Shown here piece by piece: positions 21,179-30,887 of a stretch of DNA of 64,000 nt. Each line of letters starts with the position of its first letter. Within the stretch, counting starts at the first letter, position 1. This DNA comes from Rhynochetos jubatus (lineage: Eukaryota; Chordata; Aves; Eurypygiformes; Rhynochetidae): positions 39,588,700 through 39,652,699 of the forward strand of contig CM050648.1 in assembly GCA_027574665.1 (NCBI GenBank), in the 5' to 3' direction. The notes under the pieces were generated by a model. That model worked only from the letters and a program-made list of their open reading frames with translations. It was not told the DNA's origin and made no database searches. The position numbers were made by a program, and so were the translations under genes.

Positions 21179-24100
21179 CTGCAGCCGCTGGGTGAACTGG
21201 CAGTGGCGGGAGCACACGTTGTTCAAGTGAGTGTGCACCCAGCTGCTGCCAACTTCCTGCAGCAGGACGTGAGTCTCTCGGGTGGCCACTCAAGGGGTGC
21301 ACACCTTCCCCCACTGAGCTCCTGCCATCCCCGTTTCTCTCACCATGGGAAGACCCTGAGGGGTTCCCACCACTGTGCACCTGCTGACCGTGAGCGTGAT
21401 CCTGCCCTTGTTAGCAGCGCGTGCGTCTGCACTTGGGAGCTGGGCCGTCATCTCGGATTCGCCGCAGGCTCATCCCCATCTCCGTGTGTGTTCTTTTCCT
21501 GGGGCAGCGCCGAGGGGAAGCTCCCACCGAGTGCCGTGTTTGACTGGAGGCTGGAGCCGCTGGGTGAACTGGCAGTGGCGGGAGCACACGTTGTTCAAGT
21601 GAGTGTGCACCCAGCTGCTGCCAACTTCCTGCAGCAGGACGTGAGTCTGTCGGGTGGCCACTCAAGGGGTGCACACCTTCCCCCACTGAGCTCCTGCCAC
21701 CCCCGTTTCTCTTACCATGGGAAGACCCGGAGAGGTTCCCGCCGCTGTGCGCCTGCTGACCGTGAGCGTGATCCTGCCCTTGTTCGCAGCGCGTGCGTCT
21801 CAACTTGGGAGCTGGGTCGTCGCCTTGGCTTCTCTGCAGGCTCATCCCCATCTCCGCGTGTGTTCTTTTCCTGGGGCAGCGCCGAGGGGAAGCTCCCACA
21901 GAGTGCCGTGTTTGACGGGAGGCTGGAGCTGCTGGGTGAACTGGCGCTGGCGGGAGCACACGTTGTTCAAGTGAGTGTGCACCCAGCTGCTGCCAACTTC
22001 CTGCAGCAGGACGTGAGTCTGTCGGGTGGCCACTCAAGGGGTGCACACCTTCCCCCACTGAGCCCCTGCCACCCCCGTTTCTCTTACCATGGGAAGACCC
22101 GGAGAGGTTCCCACCGCTGTGCGCCTGCTGACCGTGAGCGTGATCCTGCCCTTGTTCGCAGCACGTGCGTCTCAACTTGGGAGCTGGGTCGTCGTCTCGG
22201 CTTCTCTGCAGGCTCATCCCCATCTCCGCGTGTGTTCTTTTCCTGGGGCAGCGCCGAGGGGAAGCTCCCACCGAGTGCCGTGTTTGACGGGAGGCTGGAG
22301 CTGCTGGGTGAACTGGCGCTGGCGGGAGCACACGTTGTTCAAGTGAGTGTGCACCCAGCTGCTGCCAACTTCCTGCAGCAGGACGTGAGTCTGTCGGGTG
22401 GCCACTCAAGGCTTGCACACCTTCCCCCACTGAGCTCCTGCCACCCCCGTTTCTCTTACCATGGGAAGACCCGGAGAGGTTCCCGCCGCTGTGCGCCTGC
22501 TGACCGTGAGCGTGATCCTGCCCTTGTTCGCAGCGCGTGCGTCTCAACTTGGGAGCTGGGACTTCGTCTCGGCTTCTCTGCAGGCTCATCCCCATCTCCG
22601 CATGTGTTCTTTTCCTGGGGCAGCGCCGAGGGGAAGCTCCCACCGAGTGCCGTGTTTGACGGGAGGCTGGAGCTGCTGGGTGAACTGGCACTGGCGGGAG
22701 CACACGTTGTTCAAGTGAGTGTGCACCCAGCTGCTGCCAACTTCCTGCAGCAGGACGTGAGTCTGTCGGGTGGCCACTCAAGGGGTGCACACCTTCCCCC
22801 ACTGAGCCCCTGCCACCCCCGTTTCTCTTACCATGGGAAGACCCGGAGAGGTTCCCACCGCTGTGTGCCTGCTGACCGTGAGCGTGATCCTGCCCTTGTT
22901 CACAGCACGTGCGTCTCAACTTGGGAGCTGGGTCGTCGTCTCGGCTTCTCTGCAGGCTCATCCCCATCTCCGCGTGTGTTCTTTTCCTGGGGCAGCGCCG
23001 AGGGGAAGCTCCCACCGAGTGCCGTGTTTGACGGGAGGCTGGAGCTGCTGGGTGAACTGGCGCTGGCGGGAGCACACGTTGTTCAAGTGAGTGTGCACCC
23101 AGCTGCTGCCAACTTCCTGCAGCAGGACGTGAGTCTCTCGGGTGGCCACTCAAGGCTTGCACACCTTCCCCCACTGAGCTCCTGCCACCCCCGTTTCTCT
23201 TACCATGGGAAGACCCGGAGAGGTTCCCACCGCTGTGCGCCTGCTGACCGTGAGCGTGATCCTGCCCTCGTTCGCAGCGCGTGCGTCTCAACTTGGGAGC
23301 TGGGTCGTCGCCTTGGCTTCTCTGCAGGCTCATCCCCATCTCCGCGTGTGTTCTTTTCCTGGGGCAGCGCCGAGGGGAAGCTCCCACAGAGTGCCGTGTT
23401 TGACGGGAGGCTGGAGCTGCTGGGTGAACTGGCGCTGGCGGGAGCACACGTTGTTCAAGTGAGTGTGCACCCAGCTGCTGCCAACTTCCTGCAGCAGGAC
23501 GTGAGTCTCTCGGGTGGCCACTCAAGGGGTGCACACCTTCCCCCACTGAGCCCCTGCCACCCCCGTTTCTCTTACCATGGGAAGACCCGGAGAGGTTCCC
23601 ACCGCTGTGCGCCTGCTGACCGTGAGCGTGATCCTGCCCTTGTTCGCAGCACGTGCGTCTCAACTTGGGAGCTGGGTCGTCGCCTTGGCTTCTCTGCAGG
23701 CTCATCCCCATCTCCGCGTGTGTTCTTTTCCTGGGGCAGCGCCGAGGGGAAGCTCCCACCGAGTGCCGTGTTTGACGGGAGGCTGGAGCTGCTGGGTGAA
23801 CTGGCGCTGGTGGGAGCACATGTTGTTCAAGTGAGTGTGCACCCAGCTGCTGCCAACTTCCTGCAGCAGGACGTGAGTCTCTCGGGTGGCCACTCAAGGG
23901 GTGCACACCTTCCCCCACTGAGCTCCTGCCACCCCCGTTTCTCTTACCATGGGAAGACCCGGAGAGGTTCCCACCGCTGTGCGCCTGCTGACCGTTAGCG
24001 TGATCCTGCCCTTGTTCGCAGCACGTGCGTCTCAACTTGTGAGCTGGGTCGTCGCCTTGGCTTCTCTGCAGGCTCATCCCCATCTCCGTGTGTGTTCTTT

Positions 24101-27100
24101 TCCTGGGGCAGCGCCGAGGGGAAGCTCCCACCGAGTGCCGTGTTTGACTGGAGGCTGGAGCTGCTGGGTGAACTGGCGCTGGCGGGAGCACACGTTGTTC
24201 AAGTGAGTGTGCACCCAGCTGCTGCCAACTTCCTGCAGCAGGACGTGAGTCTGTCGGGTGGCCACTCAAGGGGTGCACACCTTCCCCCACTGAGCTCCTG
24301 CCACCCCCGTTTCTCTTACCATGGGAAGACCCGGAGAGGTTCCCGCCGCTGTGCGCCTGCTGACCGTGAGCGTGATCCTGCCCTTGTTCGCAGCGCGTGC
24401 CTCTCAACTTGGGAGCTGGGTCGTCGCCTTGGCTTCTCTGCAGGCTCATCCCCATCTCCGCGTGTGTTCTTTTCCTGGGGCAGCGCCGAGCGGAAGCTCC
24501 CACCGAGTGCCGTGTTTGACTGGAGGCTGGAGCTGCTGGGTGAACTGGCGCTGGCGGGAGCACACGTTGTTCAAGTGAGTGTGCACCCAGCTGCTGCCAA
24601 CTTCCTGCAGCAGGACGTGAGTCTCTCGGGTGGCCACTCAAGGGGTGCACACCTTCCCCCACTGAGCTCCTGCCACCCCCGTTTCTCTTACCATGGGAAG
24701 ACCCGGAGAGGTTCCCACCGCTGTGCGCCTGCTGACCGTGAGCGTGATCCTGCCCTCGTTCGCAGCGCGTGCCTCTCAACTTGGGAGCTGGGTCGTCGCC
24801 TTGGCTTCTCTGCAGGCTCATCCCCATCTCCGCGTGTGTTCTTTTCCTGGGGCAGCGCCGAGGGGAAGCTCCCACCGAGTGCCGTGTTTGACTGGAGGCT
24901 GGAGCTGCTGGGTGAACTGGCACTGGCGGGAGCACACGTTGTTCAAGTGAGTGTGCACCCAGCTGCTGCCAACTTCCTGCAGCAGGACGTGAGTCTCTCG
25001 GGTGGCCACTCAAGGGGTGCACACCTTCCCCCACTGAGCTCCTGCCACCCCCGTTTCTCTTACCATGGGAAGACCCGGAGAGGTTCCCACCGCTGTGCGC
25101 CTGCTGACCGTTAGCGTGATCCTGCCCTTGTTCGCAGCACGTGCGTCTCAACTTGTGAGCTGGGTCGTCGCCTTGGCTTCTCTGCAGGCTCATCCCCATC
25201 TCCGCGTGTGTTCTTTTCCTGGGGCAGCGCCGAGGGGAAGCTCCCACCGAGTGCCGTGTTTGACTGGAGGCTGGAGCTGCTGGGTGAACTGGCGCTGGCG
25301 GGAGCACACGTTGTTCAAGTGAGTGTGCACCCAGCTGCTGCCAACTTCCTGCAGCAGGACGTGAGTCTGTCGGGTGGCCACTCAAGGGGTGCACACCTTC
25401 CCCCACTGAGCTCCTGCCATCCCCGTTTCTCTTACCATGGGAAGACCCGGAGAGGTTCCCGCCGCTGTGCGCCTGCTGACCGTGAGCGTGATCCTGCCCT
25501 CGTTCGCAGCGCGTGCCTCTCAACTTGGGAGCTGGGTCGTCGCCTTGGCTTCTCTGCAGGCTCATCCCCATCTCCGCGTGTGTTCTTTTCCTGGGGCAGC
25601 GCCGAGCGGAAGCTCCCACCGAGTGCCGTGTTTGACTGGAGGCTGGAGCTGCTGGGTGAACTGGCGCTGGCGGGAGCACACGTTGTTCAAGTGAGTGTGC
25701 ACCCAGCTGCTGCCAACTTCCTGCAGCAGGACGTGAGTCTCTCGGGTGGCCACTCAAGGGGTGCACACCTTCCCCCACTGAGCTCCTGCCACCCCCGTTT
25801 CTCTTACCATGGGAAGACCCGGAGAGGTTCCCGCCGCTGTGCGCCTGCTGACCGTGAGCGTGATCCTGCCCTTGTTCGCAGCGCGTGCCTCTCAACTTGG
25901 GAGCTGGGTCGTCGCCTTGGCTTCTCTGCAGGCTCATCCCCATCTCCGCGTGTGTTCTTTTCCTGGGGCAGCGCCGAGCGGAAGCTCCCACCGAGTGCCG
26001 TGTTTGACTGGAGGCTGGAGCTGCTGGGTGAACTGGCGCTGGTGGGAGCACATGTTGTTCAAGTGAGTGTGCACCCAGCTGCTGCCAACTTCCTGCAGCA
26101 GGACGTGAGTCTCTCGGGTGGCCACTCAAGGGGTGCACACCTTCCCCCACTGAGCTCCTGCCACCCCCGTTTCTCTTACCATGGGAAGACCCGGAGAGGT
26201 TCCCACCGCTGTGCGCCTGCTGACCGTTAGCGTGATCCTGCCCTTGTTCGCAGCACGTGCGTCTCAACTTGTGAGCTGGGTCGTCGCCTTGGCTTCTCTG
26301 CAGGCTCATCCCCACCTCCGCGTGTGTTCTTTTCCTGGGGCAGCGCCGAGGGGAAGCTCCCACCGAGTGCCGTGTTTGACTGGAGGCTGGAGCTGCTGGG
26401 TGAACTGGCGCTGGCGGGAGCACACGTTGTTCAAGTGAGTGTGCACCCAGCTGCTGCCAACTTCCTGCAGCAGGACGTGAGTCTCTCGGGTGGCCACTCA
26501 AGGGGTGCACACCTTCCCCCACTGAGCTCCTGCCATCCCCGTTTCTCTTACCATGGGAAGACCCGGAGAGGTTCCCGCCGCTGTGCGCCTGCTGACCGTG
26601 AGCGTGATCCTGCCCTCGTTCGCAGCGCGTGCCTCTCAACTTGGGAGCTGGGTCGTCGCCTTGGCTTCTCTGCAGGCTCATCCCCATCTCCGCGTGTGTT
26701 CTTTTCCTGGGGCAGCGCCGAGGGGAAGCTCCCACCGAGTGCCGTGTTTGACTGGAGGCTGGAGCTGCTGGGTGAACTGGCACTGGCGGGAGCACACGTT
26801 GTTCAAGTGAGTGTGCACCCAGCTGCTGCCAACTTCCTGCAGCAGGACGTGAGTCTCTCGGGTGGCCACTCAAGGGGTGCACACCTTCCCCCACTGAGCT
26901 CCTGCCACCCCCGTTTCTCTTACCATGGGAAGACCCGGAGAGGTTCCCGCCGCTGTGCGCCTGCTGACCGTGAGCGTGATCCTGCCTTTCTTCGCAGCAC
27001 GTGCGTCTGCGCTTGGGAGGTGGGCTGTCGTCTTGGCTTCCCTGTGGCTTCTTCCCCATCTCCGAGTGTGCTCTTTTCCTGGGGCAGCGCCGAGGGGAAG

Positions 27101-27529
27101 CTGCCACAGAGTGCCGTGTTTGACTGGAGGCTGGAGCCGCTGGGTGAACTGGCACTGGCGGGAGCACACGTTGTTCAAGTGAGTGTGCACCCAGCTGCTG
27201 CCAACTTCCTGCAGCAGGACGTGAGTCTCTCGGGTGGCCACTCAAGGCGTGCACACCTTCCCCCACTGAGCTCCTGCCACCCCCGTTTCTCTTACCATGG
27301 GAAGACCCGGAGAGGTTCCCACCGCTGTGCACCAGCTGAGAGTGAGCGTGATCCTGCCTTTCTGCGCAGCACGTGCGTCTCCGCTTGGGAGGTGGGCTGT
27401 TGTCTTGGCTTCCCTGTGGCTTCTTCCCCATCTCAGAGTGTGTTCTCTTCCTGGGGCAGCGCCGAGGGAGAGTTTCCACAGAGTGCCATGTTTGACTGGG
27501 GGCTGGAGCCACTGGATGAACTGGCACTG
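21179..27529. repeat. 372-bp tandem array, 17 monomers (unit 2)
   Basis: Flanking edges at 21179 and 27503 are 6324 bp apart, exactly 17 x 372. Edge monomers are the most divergent. Monomers 3-7 alternate between types (AGCCCCTGCC, then AAGGCTTGCAC), a 744-bp dimer pattern. Monomers 8-16 form three copies of a 1116-bp trimer. The plus strand has long stop-free frames (21203-23998, 24092-25114, 25208-26230, 26324-27628), each ended inside the array by the same GAG-to-TAG change recurring every 1116 bp. The sequence is CpG-rich. Confidence 0.95.
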
Positions 27530-27596
27530 GTGACAGTTTGTATGACAAAGAATGTAAGGATGCACTCCAGTAAGACATCAATGGCAATCCCGCCAC
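21411..27596 (-). CDS. Candidate exon-cassette coding region over the array (unit 2)
   Basis: This frame is open for 2061 codons, about 124 per monomer. Each monomer has an acceptor (GTCCTGCTGCAG/G) and a donor (CATG/GTAAGAG), which define a 285-bp exon and an 87-bp intron, both multiples of three with phase 1 ends. Intron retention, removal or exon skipping therefore all keep frame. The repeat carries PRRCPRKRTHAEMG and PAPKLRRT. The frame ends at TAA in the leftmost monomer (21411-21413), before that monomer's donor. A transcript that skips this monomer could still join the terminal exon at 21122-21019. Openness alone is weak evidence, because amplifying one stop-free monomer guarantees it. 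Confidence 0.33.
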   Translation of the reverse strand: MAGLPLMSYWSASLHSLSYKLSPVPVHPVAPAPSQTWHSVETLPRRCPRKRTHSEMGKKPQGSQDNSPPPKRRRTCCAERQDHAHSQLVHSGGNLSGSSHGKRNGGGRSSVGEGVHALSGHPRDSRPAAGSWQQLGAHSLEQRVLPPVPVHPAAPASSQTRHSVAASPRRCPRKRAHSEMGKKPQGSQDDSPPPKRRRTCCEERQDHAHGQQAHSGGNLSGSSHGKRNGGGRSSVGEGVHPLSGHPRDSRPAAGSWQQLGAHSLEQRVLPPVPVHPAAPASSQTRHSVGASPRRCPRKRTHAEMGMSLQRSQGDDPAPKLRGTRCERGQDHAHGQQAHSGGNLSGSSHGKRNGDGRSSVGEGVHPLSGHPRDSRPAAGSWQQLGAHSLEQRVLPPAPVHPAAPASSQTRHSVGASPRRCPRKRTHAEVGMSLQRSQGDDPAHKLRRTCCEQGQDHANGQQAHSGGNLSGSSHGKRNGGGRSSVGEGVHPLSGHPRDSRPAAGSWQQLGAHSLEQHVLPPAPVHPAAPASSQTRHSVGASARRCPRKRTHAEMGMSLQRSQGDDPAPKLRGTRCEQGQDHAHGQQAHSGGNLSGSSHGKRNGGGRSSVGEGVHPLSGHPRDSRPAAGSWQQLGAHSLEQRVLPPAPVHPAAPASSQTRHSVGASARRCPRKRTHAEMGMSLQRSQGDDPAPKLRGTRCERGQDHAHGQQAHSGGNLSGSSHGKRNGDGRSSVGEGVHPLSGHPTDSRPAAGSWQQLGAHSLEQRVLPPAPVHPAAPASSQTRHSVGASPRRCPRKRTHAEMGMSLQRSQGDDPAHKLRRTCCEQGQDHANGQQAHSGGNLSGSSHGKRNGGGRSSVGEGVHPLSGHPRDSRPAAGSWQQLGAHSLEQRVLPPVPVHPAAPASSQTRHSVGASPRRCPRKRTHAEMGMSLQRSQGDDPAPKLRGTRCERGQDHAHGQQAHSGGNLSGSSHGKRNGGGRSSVGEGVHPLSGHPRDSRPAAGSWQQLGAHSLEQRVLPPAPVHPAAPASSQTRHSVGASARRCPRKRTHAEMGMSLQRSQGDDPAPKLRGTRCEQGQDHAHGQQAHSGGNLSGSSHGKRNGGGRSSVGEGVHPLSGHPTDSRPAAGSWQQLGAHSLEQRVLPPAPVHPAAPASSQTRHSVGASPRRCPRKRTHTEMGMSLQRSQGDDPAHKLRRTCCEQGQDHANGQQAHSGGNLSGSSHGKRNGGGRSSVGEGVHPLSGHPRDSRPAAGSWQQLGAHSLEQHVLPPAPVHPAAPASRQTRHSVGASPRRCPRKRTHAEMGMSLQRSQGDDPAPKLRRTCCEQGQDHAHGQQAHSGGNLSGSSHGKRNGGGRGSVGEGVHPLSGHPRDSRPAAGSWQQLGAHSLEQRVLPPAPVHPAAPASRQTRHSVGASPRRCPRKRTHAEMGMSLQRSQGDDPAPKLRRTRCERGQDHAHGQQAHSGGNLSGSSHGKRNGGGRSSVGEGVQALSGHPRDSRPAAGSWQQLGAHSLEQRVLPPAPVHPAAPASRQTRHSVGASPRRCPRKRTHAEMGMSLQRSRDDDPAPKLRRTCCEQGQDHAHGQQAHSGGNLSGSSHGKRNGGGRGSVGEGVHPLSGHPTDSRPAAGSWQQLGAHSLEQRVLPPVPVHPAAPASRQTRHSVGASPRRCPRKRTHAEMGMSLQRSRDEVPAPKLRRTRCEQGQDHAHGQQAHSGGNLSGSSHGKRNGGGRSSVGEGVQALSGHPTDSRPAAGSWQQLGAHSLEQRVLPPAPVHPAAPASRQTRHSVGASPRRCPRKRTHAEMGMSLQRSRDDDPAPKLRRTCCEQGQDHAHGQQAHSGGNLSGSSHGKRNGGGRGSVGEGVHPLSGHPTDSRPAAGSWQQLGAHSLEQRVLPPAPVHPAAPASRQTRHSVGASPRRCPRKRTHAEMGMSLQRSQGDDPAPKLRRTRCEQGQDHAHGQQAHSGGNLSGSSHGKRNGGGRSSVGEGVHPLSGHPTDSRPAAGSWQQLGAHSLEQRVLPPLPVHPAAPASSQTRHSVGASPRRCPRKRTHTEMGMSLRRIRDDGPAPKCRRTRC

Positions 27597-28828
27597 CTGA
27601 AATTATTGTAGCTCGACAAAATGGTTAAAATAGCCCCCTGCAGAGCTGCAGGCTGATGGCCCGACTGTCCCTGTCACAGAACTCCAATTTACGACAAATA
27701 GCAAGGCCTTTTGAAAGGCTGCATTGTGTGTCACCTTCTCTGAAGAGGACCTGCTGCTTCCCCATGGCTAGTCCTAGAGGCCGAGCGCTCTGGCTCTGCA
27801 GCCCACACTTGCCCATGTTGTATACAGGAGTGACCGGCTTTCAGCCGCTACTTTTAACGGCTGCCTTTGCCATCGCCTTTTCTGTCTCCCTTCCTGCTGC
27901 ATCAGCCATGGTGGGCTTCTTGTCGTTCTAGGCTGAGCCCAGCACCTCAGGCTACACCGCCACCCCCCTACTTACCTACCCTAGGATATGGCAAAGAAAT
28001 AAGAATTGGCAAATAGGAACTCTTCCCGCAGCCCTGGCCAGCCTGTAAAGGTGTAATAGCTCAGCCTACAGCTCAGAAGGTACAGACCAGCTTATACATT
28101 TATCCCGTATCTCCCCACTCTATGATCTGTCCCAAGAGTCAAATCATAATTACCTCTGCAAAGGTCTGGAGATAGAGAAGTAGCCATGCCAATAGCAAAG
28201 GAGGAGCCAAGTTACCCTGAAGGCCGCCTCAGCCCAACTGGCTTGTGCTGGCCCACGTTGCAGCACCTCAAGCCCAGGCCAGGCGGTGACCTCACAAGCA
28301 CCGGGCGGGTGCCCTTTGTGACACGGGAGTGTCCCCTCAAGTCACGTGACCATGCAGCCTCCACAGCCCAGGCACCTCCCACAGCCGGCAGCCGCTGGGC
28401 TTCCCCGCGTGCTGCTGGCAAAGGGCTGTTTGTCTGCCGGCAGAGCTGCCGCCTCTTTCCCGAGCCAGATGAATCAAACCCTGCCCACGGCGGTGAGTGT
28501 GCCTGTTCACAGCTTTGGCTGGAGCATACGAGTGTCTGAGGGTTTCTTTTCCACTCCTCCCAGGTACAGGACTGTGTCCATGACACTCGTGTAGCAAAGC
28601 ACCTGGTCTTTTACAGGTTCATTTCCAAATAATTTTACCTACCCCCCGCCAAGGTAGAGCCACGAGAGGACTGAACTAATGCTGCCAGAGGAACACCTGC
28701 AGCAACTGCGCTGGGTGGACCTTGGCTGGCTGCCAGGCCCCCACCCAGCTACTCTCTCACCCTGGAACTCGAAAAAAAGGCGTGTGGGGGGCTCTTTAGC
28801 ATCGTGTTTAACCCCTTGACTCACTCAG

Positions 28829-29388
28829 AGGGCAGTGAGTGTTGCTCCTGCCCTGACGAGGCAGCTGGTTGTTATTCCTGTCCCGCTTGAGCTGTCCGGT
28901 TTGGCCCTTGCCCCGCTCACAGCATCTGGTTTTCCCAAGTCCTGCTTGGGGCAGTTAGTTGTGCTCTTGCTCAGCTCTGGGCAGTAAGCTTTGCCCCTGC
29001 TCTGCTCAGGGAGGCTTTTTTCTTTTTATGTCTTCGCTTATGGCCTCCAGTTCGGCCACTGCCTTGCTCGGGTGGCTTCCTTTCACCATGCCCCTTTTGG
29101 GATGGCTGAGCTTTTCCCCTCTTTGTCTTGTGGAGGCTCATTACATTACCCTTCCCACCACAGCATGCCTGGATTTACTCCAGCCCTGCTCACGTGGCCT
29201 TTTATGCCCCTGCCCAAACTGAGGTGGCTAGTTTTGCCCCTGCCCTGTATGGGGCATTTAGTATTGTCACTGCCCTGCGCAGGGTATCTCTTCTTCCCCT
29301 GGCTCCTCCTGGGGAATCTCGTTTGAATCCTGCCCCCAACCTGCTCAGAGTGGATATCATTGCCATTGCCCACTGAGGGTCCTGGTTT
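28829..29388. repeat. Degenerate ~31-bp minisatellite (unit 2/3 junction)
   Basis: This is the copy of the block at 11336-11895, with the same internal order of variant repeats. No gene is supported in it. Confidence 0.65.
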
Positions 29389-30114
29389 GCCCCAGCCTTT
29401 CCCTGTCACACAGTGCCTCCTGGCCCAGCACCTCTCATTTCCCTCCAGTCCTGGCTTGGGCATTTCTCCTGACTGAGTGGTGTCACACTGGGGCAGAGGC
29501 TGGGGAGGTTTCACCCTGGTCCCCTCCCAAGCTCAACCCCACACCTGGCTTTGGTCTGTGGCACTGCTGTGGGGCTGGTGGGGATGGGATGAACACTTGC
29601 CTGGCCCTGGAGGGCTCCTTGTCCCCCACTTTTGCAGGCAGACAGCAGCAGGCAGCTCTCTGTGTTTTCTGCAGGTGCTGCTGCCTGGGTGCTCAGGGGG
29701 CTTCACAACGCAAAACGTGCCAGCCCAAGTGCCAGGAGCTCACTGGACGTACAACACTCGTGCTCCTACCAGTCCCCCCAGTTACCGGTTTCCACCAATT
29801 GACTCACAGAGGGAAACTACCCCATGAATCACATATGCAAGTTCAAGACGGGTTTTTAATTCTGGCTTTGGTTTTTCTGCCTGTGGGGACCAAATGAGTA
29901 TTGTTGTTCCAAGGTGATCCCAAAAGCTGAACAGGCGTTAAAAGTCTTCCTGGAGGGACCTGGGGGCAGGTGGGCCAGCCGGCAGAGCTCCATGTCTCTA
30001 GAAGGACCCTCTGAGCTCTTCCCTGACAGAGGTGGTCCTGGGAGGAGGGACGGGATGGGCTGCTGGTGCCCTTTGTGCAGCTCGGTCCAAAGCTGCTTGG
30101 GGACGGTTTTACAG

Positions 30115-30204
30115 TCATAGAATCATGAGCTTGGACAAGGACGTTGGGATCACTGAGTCCGACCATTCACCTAACACTACCAAGTCCACTACACCATGTC
30201 CCAG
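30115..30204 (-). mobile_element. CR1-type LINE 3' fragment (unit 3)
   Basis: Same position in the unit and same sequence as the fragment at 1081-1170. Confidence 0.75.
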
Positions 30205-30492
30205 TTGTGCTGCTTTGATGTACTGGTGGCTGGGTAGCTCCTACGGCCGACGTGGGAACCTGACTTTGCAGGTGTTTATGTCGCCGGTGGCAGGAACGCT
30301 CATACCCATCACCTACTCAAGCACATATGACATCACAAGCACCTGCACAAGCCAGCTGCGTGCTCCGGCCCTGGTAGCTCTCAGCCACCATTGACATCAC
30401 AAGCACGGGCGTAGCCCAGCTGCACACTCCTGCCTGTCAGCAGCTCAGCCCTCGGTGAGAAGATGAGCTGCTGCAGTGGGCCGGTCACTTGG

Positions 30493-30887
30493 TGACGAGG
30501 CGATCGATGATGGATTCCAACACAACTCGATGAGAGTTGTAACTGAAGACCTTTATTCGCAAGAAGCGGCTGCAATATATACAGTTTGAATTCCTGATCA
30601 CGCGCTCAAGCCTTGCTGATTGGTTACATTGGTTTTGCCATACGTTGTCCACGCGCCTTAAGCTAATACATGATTGGCTAGCGCTATCTGCCCCCGTCAC
30701 CGTCTACATCCTGGAGCCCTCAGCTTAGTTCCTGGTTTTGCTCTTGCTTCATCGCTCCTCTTCCTCTTTTTGTGTTCTCAAGTACGCTTCAAGGTCGTGG
30801 GCGGCGGCCTGCTGCGGCCTAATGCTGACTGCAGCCTACTCTTGCTCTGGTATCATATGACCATCCTCTGCCAAAAATGATCCCACA
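30493..30887 (-). mobile_element. Solo retroviral LTR (unit 3)
   Basis: Copy of the 1459-1853 insertion with the same ACTTGG flanks. It carries AGCTTAGTTCC where units 1 and 2 have AGCTTGGTTCC. Confidence 0.85.

Larger units (their letters stand above)
11542..29034. repeat. Macrosatellite unit 2 (17 internal monomers)
   Basis: This is the second complete unit, 17493 bp. It exceeds unit 1 by 5952 bp, exactly 16 x 372. Outside the array the visible differences from unit 1 are a few single bases, for example GATATTTTAGC instead of GATGTTTTAGC upstream of the retroviral protease. It has the largest array in the window. Confidence 0.97.

Noticed and set aside
21179-27529. CRISPR-like array
   Set aside because: The period is 372 bp with no short repeat/unique spacer structure; successive monomers are near-identical along their full length.
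21179-27529. CTCF-type macrosatellite boundary element
   Set aside because: I looked for a CCACnAGGTGGC-like core in the monomer and did not see one.
21411-27596. A 2061-codon open frame taken as proof of a giant protein gene
   Set aside because: A 372-bp monomer lacking stops in a frame stays open when tandemly copied, and the plus strand is open too; the open length by itself proves nothing.
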